From Folioceros fuciformis (taxonomy: Eukaryota > Anthocerotophyta > Anthocerotopsida > Anthocerotales): a DNA stretch of 58,345 nucleotides. Below the pieces are notes generated by a model, which did not search any database, was not told where the DNA came from, and saw nothing but the letters and a program-made list of their open reading frames with translations. Position numbers and translations under genes: made by a program. The stretch is from the NCBI GenBank assembly GCA_049999805.1, contig JBNGIO010005968.1, positions 54,297 to 112,641 on the forward strand, read 5' to 3'. Positions 31,549 through 41,277 of the stretch are shown here, one piece after another. Positions within the stretch are counted from its first letter, which is position 1, and the number at the start of each line of letters is the position of its first letter.

Positions 31549-32629
31549 TCATCCAACCAGTTTTGCAGTATGGAAACTGAAGTGGTGGTTTAGGATCGGA
31601 CATTCATTGAAGCATTGACTTGCACAAGCTTCTGTAGCTTTTGCCGCATCTTTGGGATCGAACGTATAGCCAGTAGTCCTCTTCACCTCTATCCCGTGTT
31701 GCTTCACTGCAGCCGTGCAGGCAGTCTGGCATGGAGGGCGGCAAGACTCGTCCCGGCTTGGCCCTACTCCTTTAGAGCAGCTTGGCTTCCCATCCAGAGT
31801 CACCTGCAGGCCAAAAGAACAAAGGACCGGTTGCCAGCCCTGGCGGGAGCAGGATATGGATGCAGCTGTTTAGGGAAACGAAGACATACCTTCAGACCAG
31901 CGGGCAAGCCAGCAACTTCAGGTGTCTCTTTGCTCGCATCCAGGGCATTCACACTGCAAAAGAGTGAATTGGGTTGGTTATCTGCGTGGGTTGGTTATCT
32001 GTTAAGTGGCACCCAACACTGCACTGACACCCCGCTACAAGGGTGGCTTTTCTGCAAATGCTGGGAAAAACTTACCAGACAGAAGCTGTAAATCCTTTCT
32101 TCCGTGCAACAACCTTGCCATCCACTATCTGTTCAATCGAGTACTTCTTACTGCACAAACAACACACATTCTCAATGCGCTGAGAATGCGGGTTTCAATT
32201 GGGAACGAAGAGTGGGAGGAGGAGAGACACCCACCGGACGCTCCCATATAACGTGAAGGGCTCCACGGGATCCTTCTCCTCCGCGGGCCCTCCGAAAAGC
32301 GTGAAGGCGTAAGCTGAATTCACTTGTTGTGACGAGAATGCCAGACAAAGAATCAGCGCAGCAACCCATGTTCTGGCCCTACCCCTGACCGGCTTACAGA
32401 GGCCAGTTCCCAGTCCCGCTGGACTGCTATCAAGCTCCGCACTCTCAAGATCCCTTCCCCGCTTCCACTGTACAAATCCTGTCCCCAATCTCTGCTCGCC
32501 AGTGCAGAACGCTAGAACCGTCGGTCTCAAGCTCCGGGGCAGGCATTTTGATACCAAACCCCGAGATTGACATCTCTGCGTCGCCGCAGAGGTATACCTT
32601 GCGCCAATCCAGCGTACTGGTGCCCACAT
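31549..32629 (-). CDS. Conserved plastid protein with paired CxxxCxxxC motifs, likely thylakoid lumen
   Basis: Four exons, 32629-32235, 32150-32076, 31953-31890 and 31803-31549, in phase; 262 residues. The first about 75 residues are basic and Ser-rich like a chloroplast transit peptide, then a hydrophobic stretch (TWVAALILCLAFSSQQVNSAYA) ends in an AxA-type site, suggesting transfer into the thylakoid lumen. The mature part contains EPFTLYGSVRKKYSIEQIVD and, in the last exon, two C-x3-C-x3-C clusters (CRPPCQTAC and CASQCFNEC). Proteins with this layout occur across green plants as far as I recall, but I do not know a named function. The clusters could form disulfides or bind a metal. The start is the first ATG of the open frame; a further upstream exon is possible. 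Confidence 0.75.
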
Positions 32630-32876
32630 CTTGGATCGACGACCAGCAGATATGCACCGGTAATCCGGGTGCAATGCTGTAAATGGGTAACGTCAAAAAC
32701 GAGCGGTGCATAGCGGGCGGTTCAGCTTATCAGGACTAACACACGCTGAGCACTTGAAGTACCGTCACCTCGGGAAGGAGACTATGTACAATTTTCCAAG
32801 ATTGGTTGGAAGCTCAAAGCAGGACCATGGGAGGTCTTGGCATTAATGGGGTTCAAAACTGTCGCACAACACCTGC

Positions 32877-33954
32877 TCAAACTGCTCCAGACGAGTAGTC
32901 TCCCACCATCTTCTGCAGTTGCTGCTTGGAGGCGCCAGTTAATTGCCCTATCAACTTACCCCCCTTGTAGAAATGAAAAGTAGGCTACATTCCACCCATA
33001 CGACATACTGTTACCAAACAGGCGGTGAAAGATTCATACTTGCAGATACCTATCAGCACCATTGAGTAAATCTTACCACTGCAGACACGCCGCCTTGGTT
33101 CACAGATTTTTCCAGTTGTGGCTGAGAGGAGTTGAAATTAAAGTCATTACACCACAGCAGAAATACCTTAGGAAGCACCCAATTCGAATGAACTTACTTC
33201 ATCAATGTCCACTTTGAGAAACGTGACGTTCCCATGCTGTTTACCAAGGTCCTCAACAAAGGGAGCTATCGTTCTGCCTGCAAGAGAAAATGTACTGGGT
33301 CACATGAAAGAAGTTGCAGCATAAAGAGGCGGAGGGGGGGGGGGGGGGGGGTGGAGGGGGTAGAATTTCTCCAGCCACAAACTTACAAGGGCCACACCAT
33401 GCTGCAGTGTAATACACCGTAGCCAAGCCTCCGTTATCTGCAACAATCCGACCACTTCTCAGCTCCTAGGAACGCTTGATGGTAACATATGACAGCAAAA
33501 GGTTCCGTCTCCTACCCTGGGCATCCTTCAAGGCAGAGTTGAAGTGCTGATCATCTTTCACCTGAATGACTTTCTTCGCATCTTCTCGTCCCCTCGTGAC
33601 AAAGCAGACACATAATCAACGACCAAACAAATCGTCCGATTCTCTGCCCCCGCAAAAAAAAAAAACGTCCAAAGCTCTTTCGCTAGTGAATTCTCAGTCT
33701 CCATCATTCAAAAACTAGATAGAACATGCAACCAACTCCAGACCAGCTTGGACTGAAAAGCCACGAGTTGTGTGCTCCCAAGACGCAGGCTCCAGCTGGT
33801 ACCCCCCATGCGCCAGCCTTCCGGCCTCCCTCGACGCTGTTGAGACTGCTGGACGCGGCACGCGGGAAGATGGCCGGGATGCAAAACGCCACTGCCGCGC
33901 TTGCCGGCAAAGCGATCGGGATGCTCTGCCAAGCATGGTTCTCACCGAGCTCAT
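32877..33954 (-). CDS. Thioredoxin o-like, mitochondrial
   Basis: Six exons, 33954-33744, 33581-33516, 33437-33387, 33277-33198, 33121-33077 and 32984-32877, in phase; 186 residues. The first about 65 residues are rich in Arg, Ser and Ala without acids (MSSVRTMLGRASRSLCRQAR), a mitochondrial presequence. The thioredoxin fold has the active site WCGPC (Cys 107 and 110), VTFLKVDIDE, the cis-Pro in AVPTFHFYKGGK and the final helix QLQKMV. This matches plant thioredoxin o, which reduces mitochondrial enzymes of the citrate cycle and redox defence. The acceptor for exon 2 (GAGAAG before 33581) lacks a strong pyrimidine tract and is the least certain joint. Intron 3 holds a long G run on the plus strand. 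Confidence 0.9.
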
Positions 33955-34204
33955 CGGAATCGACAACGAAACGTTACCACTTTGACAACGCGGGCATTTA
34001 GGGCTTAGTCGTGTCTTTGGACACTTGGATTAGGACATAAGAATTCACGCGAGTCAGTCAACCTAGATGTGCACGAAAGTACATACATATGTATTTATCT
34101 AAGGCCTAGAAGCTCCTGCACCGAGAAATTTCACTGTGTGCGCTTTTTTCCACACGGTGTCGAAATCACAACCCTTCATTACTTTCCCCAGTACGACGCC
34201 CGAT

Positions 34205-37200
34205 TTACCCTCCAAAGTGTATGCCCTGTGCCAGAGGCAGCGCAGCGCCATAGTTGATGGTGCTGCAGAAGGAAGAAGACAGGTCAGTTTTCAGTGTTGC
34301 ACATAGGGTTCGATCCTGATCGCAGCTGCTCCAATGGCTCCAGGAGGGACTACTACTCACCAAGTCGCTCTGTGCATGTATTGCTTCCAAGAGTCGCTTC
34401 CGGCTTCACGACCCCCTCCTGTGGCTTTCTCACCTCCAAACGCACCGCCTATCTCCGCACCGTTGGTCGGGATGTTGGCATTCACAATCCCACAGTCGCT
34501 GCCTGTCGGCCTGCAAGAAAGGGAAGGGAAGAGGTGTAACAAACCGGGAGCCTCCTGATAGGACCGAAATGAGAAAGAAGATTTGAGATTCCTCACTCAC
34601 CCTATCCATTTGAAAATGGAGCTCACGTTCCGTGTGAAGAGCGAGCTGCTCAAGCCCTGTGGTACGGAGTTGTTGAGCTCGATGGCCTCGTCCAGGTTCT
34701 GTGTTCCAGAACCAAGGGGTTAGGGGAGTGGCGGCAGGACCTGACATGCTTGACAGAAGTGCGAGTGGGAGGAACAAGTGTACCTGGAATTTTGACACAT
34801 AGAGCACGGGGGCAAAGAGCTCTTCACTGACGATGGGGGCGCTGTGCGGAATTTCTACTACTGTCGGTTGAACATAGTTTCCGTCGGCTTCTACAACGTT
34901 TCCTCCAGTTAGGATCACCCCACCCTGATGCAGGCCACGACAGCAATCAGGGACTCAGATCTCTTGCTCAGGTGCTGGGGTGTGGAGTGATAGCACGAAT
35001 TACTTACCTGGGACTTGATTTTCTCGATCCCAGCCAGAAAATGTTGGACGGAGACTTTCGAATGCAGAGGTCCGAGCAGTGTCCCTTCGTGCAGTGGATT
35101 TCCTCTCTTCACTTGCGCGTAAGCTTTGAGGAGGCGTTGGATTACATTATCGTAGACCGTTTCTTGTACCAACTGCAGAAAGTCCTTGTGTCACACTTGG
35201 AAGTCATGCCAACAACTGGGCTATCCCATGGTCGAAAGCATTCGTAAGAGAATCGAGGCGATACCAGGCGACGACATGTTGTGCAGCGCTGTCCCGCCGT
35301 GCCAACTGCTGCGAAGAGGACGGACTGAATTGCGAGGGAGAGATCTGCGTCTTCCAGGATGATGATAGCATTGTTTCCACTTAGCTCCAGTAGGCATCTG
35401 CCAAATCTCGCAGTGACAGCTCTTTGCACGAGCTGCCCAACCTGCACAGGTGCTGAACTAAGCTGTTCATTGGGTGCACTCGCGCATCACCTTCTTTCTG
35501 GCTAAACTCTCGTCACTGACCAGAAGGCAATCACGTACCTTGGTGCTACCAGTGAAGGACACCAGAGGGATCCGAGCGTCGTTGGCTATGGCCTCCCCAA
35601 TTTCAGGTCCTCCACAAACGCAGGTGAAGATGGCACCTGGCAGCCCATTTTTCTCCAAAACATGTGCAATCAACTTGGTAGTCGCAATTGAAACAAGGGA
35701 TGTCGTTGGAGCACCTTTCCTGCAAACCCAGACATAAGCTTTGATGGTAGAACAACTTTACCACGTAAGCAGGAATTTTGGCCAATGTGGGTTTCAAGAG
35801 CAGATCCTACCAAATTACACAGTTCCCACACACCAGAGCAATGCACGCATTCCACCCTGTTTACACGGCATCATGTTCGTCAATTCCAGGTGTTGAGCCA
35901 TGACCAGAAGCGTCGAAACTAGGAGATATTCCAGCATCTTCATCAGCTTCTTCGAAGTACCTCAATCCTACGTTGTAGTAAGGACACATACCCAATACTG
36001 CGCAGGGAAAGTTGAATGCTGTGATCACTCCTACAATTCCAAGCGGATTCCACACCTGTAGGAAATACAGTCTTCTTAATGTATCAGCATGAAGAAACTC
36101 TGGATGCACCTGGTCTGGGAGCTCTGTACCTCCATCATGACATGTTCCGGCCCTGTTGTATAAGAAAGGAGCAAACAGCAGGGTATTTGTCAGTCCATGG
36201 GCTGGTAGCTTTACCCACAACAAAGAGCATTGCCAGGCCATCCACATGCGTTAAAATACTGGGAAGGTATCTAACAGAGGGGAGCATACTTTCGGAGGGC
36301 AGAATAGAGCCATTCAGCTGCCGACTGAGACCAACGGCATAGTCACACATGTCAATTACTTCCTGCATCAATGAGCGCGGTCTTAATTACCTTCCCAATG
36401 CTTAGCATAGCCAACAATCTCAGATAAGTCAACAGCAACGTACCTGGACTTCTCCTATTCCTTCAGCAAGAATCTTGCCCATCTCCAAAGACACAAGTGT
36501 CCCTAATGCAGCTAAGTTGGCTCGCAGGGCTTCTCCTATCTGTCTCACAATCTCTCCCCTCTTTGGCGCTGGAGTCTGCGAAAAAGAGCAGCAATCAGTT
36601 GCGAAGACCCAGAAAAATTCACAAGATGCTTCAGCTAGAGCTAATGTTATCTTACCAACATCCAGCTCTTACGAGCCTCAACTGCTGCTTTCATGCCATA
36701 TTCGTAGTCCTCAAGAGATGCCTCTGTCACACTCGCGATTGGCTGCACATCCAAAAGTACGTTTTACTGACTTGCAACGCTTCTAGAACGCATTTATTCA
36801 TGCCAAAGCATTTGTAGACGACAAGTCGGACTTTCATAGGGTTTCAAGCTGGGAGGGGAGAGACTATGATCATTGCAGTTCTTTGCGGTCCAGGCGAAAT
36901 TGAAGCAATCGGTTCCCCACTTTCTAAACCCGAAGGCCACCAGCAGGAACCCACAGAAGAAAATGCAAAGGCAAGCCAGTGCGCAAGGCGATATCAAGTG
37001 GGTCTATTCAAGGATTCCATCACCCAATTTGAAAGGCTCCAAGGTTCATCGTGGCTGAGTTCAATCAACGAATGCTTGCAACCAGTCCGCACAACAACCT
37101 CTACCATCCCGGACCAGCAGAGGGCGACCTTCGACTACCAGTGCCCTTGCTTGAAAGAAGAAGAGAGAAGCATCGAAGCATCAGTTCTTGCGGAGAGAGC

Positions 37201-37387
37201 AACATCGCAAACCAAGCAGCAGCAGAGGTAGGAAAAAATCCGGAACCTCATTCGTTGCAGGATTGACAGAAATGACCGTAGCGCCGCTGCCCCTCCAGGA
37301 CCCGCCCACGTAGCAGCCCGAATTTTGTGCCTGCAGCCCGAGCTGTCGCAGGAATCCATACTCCTTGCTCTCCAAATCCACCCCCAT
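34205..37387 (-). CDS. ALDH7: Aldehyde dehydrogenase family 7 (antiquitin)
   Basis: Fourteen exons, 37387-37247, 36742-36656, 36575-36444, 36362-36290, 36152-36130, 36055-35992, 35856-35811, 35719-35539, 35441-35265, 35172-35008, 34924-34784, 34698-34601, 34510-34361 and 34262-34205. All join in phase, giving 511 residues, the family's normal length. Catalytic Glu 268 (LLELSGNN) and Cys 302 ([10 protein letters not shown]) are present, as are [39 protein letters not shown] and [24 protein letters not shown]7 oxidises alpha-aminoadipic semialdehyde in lysine breakdown and detoxifies stress aldehydes; plant members are induced by drought and salt. No targeting peptide is seen, so cytosolic location is likely. 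One exon is only 23 bases. It is head to head with PI31, 322 bases apart. Confidence 0.96.
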
Positions 37388-37709
37388 CCCTCTCAATTGC
37401 GCTTACAGCTATCGTAATTCCAGGAGCCCAACAATGGAGGCCTAGAAAGGTGCCCGATGCTTGCAGAATGCTGGAATTCCAGCACGCTGAGGGAGACAAA
37501 TCCTCAAAAGAGAGCATGTGCCGTGCGTGCGCTTTCTCTTGGGTCGCTCTGGCTTTTCACCTTCTCATCTCACTTTTCACTTTTCATCTGTTGCAGACTC
37601 CAGTTGAGTTTCCCTTCCGAGACCAGGGACAGATCGGCGACGACGGTGGACAGGAGCAAGCTACGGTCACCTGGCAGGCTCTTCCTCCTAGTCGTCCTCG
37701 CTAAATTGT
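37388..37709. promoter_or_regulatory. Bidirectional upstream region of ALDH7 and PI31
   Basis: The two ATGs are 322 bases apart and diverge, so both promoters share this stretch or lie inside first introns. No clear core element is visible. Confidence 0.55.
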
Positions 37710-39966
37710 ATGGTAATGGCCACTTCGTTAGCGGTGCTGGCTATTATGCGGGCCGCCAGGCCCCGGCTGAACGCACCTCACGAACGGGTGGCCTTCGCCA
37801 TCCATGCGGCCTTTCTAGCCGCTGGATTTTCTCTCACTGCCGTTGGGTCCAAGGCATCGTCCCTTGGTGCTGTTCCTGGTGAAGGTGCAATCTCTGTCCA
37901 GTCTGAGCCTGCTTGAAAAATTCTCCCTCTTCTCCACGGCCCGAGATTTGCACTGGCCATGAACCATTTGAAACAGACCTCCCCCCTCCCTGTTTGTCAC
38001 CAGCTGCTCCTCCTTGTGATCTGATGTCCAATGCGCGATTCCGGGTTTCTGACGGGCGTTAGTGGGATTGGGTGATGCTTGCCTGCGGGCTTAAACCCCT
38101 CCAAAACCTTGATCTGAGAGATCTGACACTGAGGTTGCCCATGTCTTGTCGTTGCAGACGAGGATGATGTTGGTCTCGAAGGATGGGACGACATGGAGGG
38201 TGCTTTCACATTCCGCTACAGTGGTGCCAGTCGGCCAGATCTAGTTAGGTCGGTCATTGTGAGAATGATAACCATGGGTGACATGCTTATGGTGGATGCC
38301 GCTCCGCTGTGGGATTCAGACGATATGTCAAGTCCTCAAGGACCGTACCACGTGGAGATCAAGTAAATTTGCACGAATGACTTTTTCATGCTCCTTTGAT
38401 GCAGGACATGGTTTTACTATCCATCATCCTGATGTGTTGGCTAGGTAACATCCAGCCATTGACACAAGTCCTTTCGACCTTCTGTGAGACAACAGCGGCA
38501 GCTGGGCTGACGATGGATGTTGAACAGGGCCTCAAACTATGCGACGCAAGAAGACACAAGCAACTATCACCATCAGTTTTCGAATTTGGAGGGTTTAGTG
38601 CATGCAGTCACTGAAGCACTTCTATCTAAGCTTTCCAGAGGATTTGCTCCGTCTGCGAAGTATGTTACGGGAGGCTAAGAGCACAGTAGCCATCGTTCCA
38701 GTGCATGCTAAAAGTGACCATGCTGCCTTTAAGTGGGTTTCTTACCATGTTCTGGCTGCAGTGCTGGAGATGGAAGTGCAACGAGAGGAGACTCCAGGCT
38801 ACCCTCCTGGGCAGCAGTACCTGGATACGATGGTCCACATCCCCCACCTGTGTAGGTTTCAGCCCTGATGGGTTTCCTGGCATGATAGGTTTGCGGGTGG
38901 TCTGTCTATCGTCAGGGGTGAAGGGAGCCTCTTGTTGACGCAGAAACGAAGTCGGCTGACGTGCTGTGCGGGCTCTCACAGGTTTGTGCTACCAGGTCCT
39001 GCTTACGGCGGTAGTGATTTGTTCCCAGGACTGGGTGCAGGTGTCTTCCCCAGGTACACACTAGACTGTCCTCCATGTCTACAGTGAAGTCAAGTCCCTG
39101 ACGTGTTTCACCTGTGCAGGCTGCACCTCTTTCCACTACCAGCTAACTTCATTGCCTGCTGGTGCAGGAGGAGTGGTCGGGGCTTCGATGCAGGAATGCT
39201 GATCGGTAGGGATTCTTTGGCACTGGAACTGCTGATTCTTGCTTGCATTGCGATTTTATAATTTCGGCAAACAGCCGTGTTCACACAGACTGCACTACTA
39301 GTGGTGGGAGGAAGGATGCTGCCTAACTGGAGATCCCTCCAATTTAGTCTGACTAATTAGCTAGCCATCACCTCCTTCCAAGCAGTCCTTGTGACGTGAA
39401 AGTAGTCCCTAGCAGACCGACATGAGTGTTCAGGTGTGAAAGGGCTTGCAGCTAACACGGCTCAAAGTAGGTTAAGATGTGTAGCGAAATGCGACGGAGG
39501 TGAGCATTTGCATGTCTTGATTTGGGGTAGGACCCTTGCAGGTTCCGGTGATCCAAGGTGGGGACAAGGGACTCCTGATGTGACTGGTTTCGCTGGAGAC
39601 CCTGTGTAAGTCATTTGTGCTGGACTGAACCCGCGTCTGTGCATTCCAAAACACATTTGGCCTGTGCGCGAAACTCTTGTGTAACCCTCCACTGAAGGCA
39701 AGCTAGTGGCGTGGGATGCAGAAGTATGCCACCACAAGGTGCAAGGTTTGATCCATTCATGCCTCCTCCTCTAGGCGCTGATCCCAGCCCCTTCCCGAGG
39801 TTCGTCACGTTACCTCTCCATTTCAACTGTAACCTAGGGTAAGCAAGCAAGTACTTTTTCTCAACCGGGGTGCGGCATCTTACAAAGTTCTACCTTGTTT
39901 CTGCTTTGGCACAGACAAGCTTCTGGAGCTCCCCATCCGGACATGGCGCCTTTCTACCCCTTGTAA
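37710..39966 (+). CDS. PTRE1: Proteasome inhibitor PI31-like protein (PTRE1 homologue)
   Basis: Nine exons, 37710-37878, 38158-38362, 38528-38659, 38762-38851, 38982-39053, 39168-39205, 39542-39605, 39722-39799 and 39915-39966, in phase; 299 residues. The N-terminal FP domain includes VLAIMRAARPRLNAPHERVA, VGLEGWDDMEGAFTFRYSG and QFSNLEGLVHAVTEALLSKL. The C-terminal half is Gly/Pro-rich, with GGSDLFPGLGAGVFP, MLIGSGDPRWG and ARFDPFMPPP, which correspond to the conserved DPR-like and proline-rich parts. PI31 binds the 20S proteasome; Arabidopsis PTRE1 regulates proteasome activity in auxin responses. A second ATG at 37716 may be the real start. Exon 1 could also end at 37866, in the same phase. 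Confidence 0.93.
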
Positions 39967-40609
39967 GTGGAGTCGAGGAGCTTGTGCAGTGCTCCTGTTC
40001 ACATGCGCACTCTCTACTTTTTTGTTCACTAGTGAGGCGCTGTGGTTCATGTCGACATGCATTTGGCAAGAACTTTCGTCTTGTGCCTTTTCAGAGGCCT
40101 TGCAAGACGAGAACACTGTTTTTACACGCCGAGCTTCCATCGGGCTCACACACATTCACTGCTTCGTGTCTATATCAGAATGTTGTCCGGTGAGCCTTGC
40201 TGTTCCCTGATGAGTACATGCCAGCACAAGAATCCATCCAGGAGGGAAGCCTATGAATTTGCTCAGTATTCTAGAGAAGACCGATCAGAAAGCATCGCCG
40301 TAGGTGGACTAGTCACGTAGAAAAGAGAAAAATTATATTAACTAGAATAAATATAAAAGGCTAAATTTAGAATGATTATATCTTAGTTCTGGTGTGAATG
40401 TAAAGATATAAAATTATTTTTTATTAAACTTTTAGGAATATTCACTAGATTTTAATGTTGAGGTCATGCTGGGATCAGACCACCTAACAAAAGGTTCCTA
40501 TGATTAATTTTTATTTGATAAAAAATATATACACTAAGCATTTGACATGATGATGTTAGCTAATATGTTGGGTGTCGTTGTTGTGTAGGACAGGATGATA
40601 CTTTGGGCG
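39967..40609. other. Intergenic; AT-rich second half
   Basis: The 3' region of PI31 to about 40320, followed by about 250 bases of AT-rich DNA next to the third DUF26-like gene. No gene seen. Confidence 0.55.
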
Positions 40610-41146
40610 ATGGCGTTTTGGAATGGCCTTCCGAGGTGTAAATTTTCTTTGTCAATCCTGGTGGCGCATAGCCTGATTTGTGCTGTTGTAGTAGGTCAAC
40701 CTCGGCCCGAGCCGCTGCCGTTCCCGAATGTAATGCGGGTTTGGCACAGTTGTGGGGAGCGTTTGGACGAAATGGACAGCAGAACGTATTTTGTTCAAAA
40801 AGCAGTGCAGGAGCTTGTGACCAGAAGTGTGCAGAACTATCCTCTGGGTCTTCCATATTATGCGATCATCTCACTGTTCAATCAGAATTTATGGGGTGTG
40901 GCCACCTGCTACCACCCGAGGAGAACTATGAGAGCACCTCAGCAATGTCTCAGTTGCCTCACTGTCCTGAGAAGTGTACTATTCGAGGAGTGTCATCTTG
41001 TGACATCCGCAGCTTATCTCTTGGCAGACTGTTACTTGTACTACACACTCACTCAACCCAGGGCCTGCCCTAACGTACCACCCAACCGGGGAACTATGAT
41101 GGGAGAACAGTTCTTCCGGGCTCCGTCGGAATCGTGTTGGACTTGA
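40610..41146 (+). CDS. Secreted DUF26/Gnk2-like cysteine-rich protein 3 (divergent)
   Basis: Intronless, 178 residues from the ATG at 40610 (GCGATGGCG); another in-frame ATG lies at 40595. A signal peptide (FSLSILVAHSLICAVVVG) precedes a single DUF26-like domain with Cys in WHSCGE, VATCYH, QCLSCLTVL, EECH and ADCYLYY. The spacing to the CxxC pair is twelve residues, as in the first paralogue, but the extra Cys of the two other copies is missing and a new Cys lies in the C-terminal extension (RACPNVPPNRG). LPYYAIISLFNQNLWG replaces the PPPLPxYFWG motif. The gene is more GC-rich than the other two, although its upstream DNA is AT-rich. It converges on UPL7; the stop codons are only 131 bases apart. 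Confidence 0.72.
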   Translation: MAFWNGLPRCKFSLSILVAHSLICAVVVGQPRPEPLPFPNVMRVWHSCGERLDEMDSRTYFVQKAVQELVTRSVQNYPLGLPYYAIISLFNQNLWGVATCYHPRRTMRAPQQCLSCLTVLRSVLFEECHLVTSAAYLLADCYLYYTLTQPRACPNVPPNRGTMMGEQFFRAPSESCWT

Positions 41147-41277
41147 ATTGATCACTCTGTTTCGAGCCTGTGTTGGTGCAGCCCATTCTATGCCCAGAGA
41201 GCCAGGTGGGAATAAAACTTACTGTCATCAATGAATGATGGATTGTGTATGAGAGAATACGACAGTGTCAAGTTGTG

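Noticed and set aside
34303-34316. GGTTCGATCC, resembling a tRNA T-loop
   Set aside because: No acceptor stem, D-arm or anticodon arm can be formed from the neighbouring bases; it lies in the last ALDH7 intron.
38840-38940. Apparent frameshift in PI31 after the PPPV segment
   Set aside because: A normal GTAGGT donor at 38852 and a CACAG acceptor before 38982 join PPPV to FVLPGP in phase.
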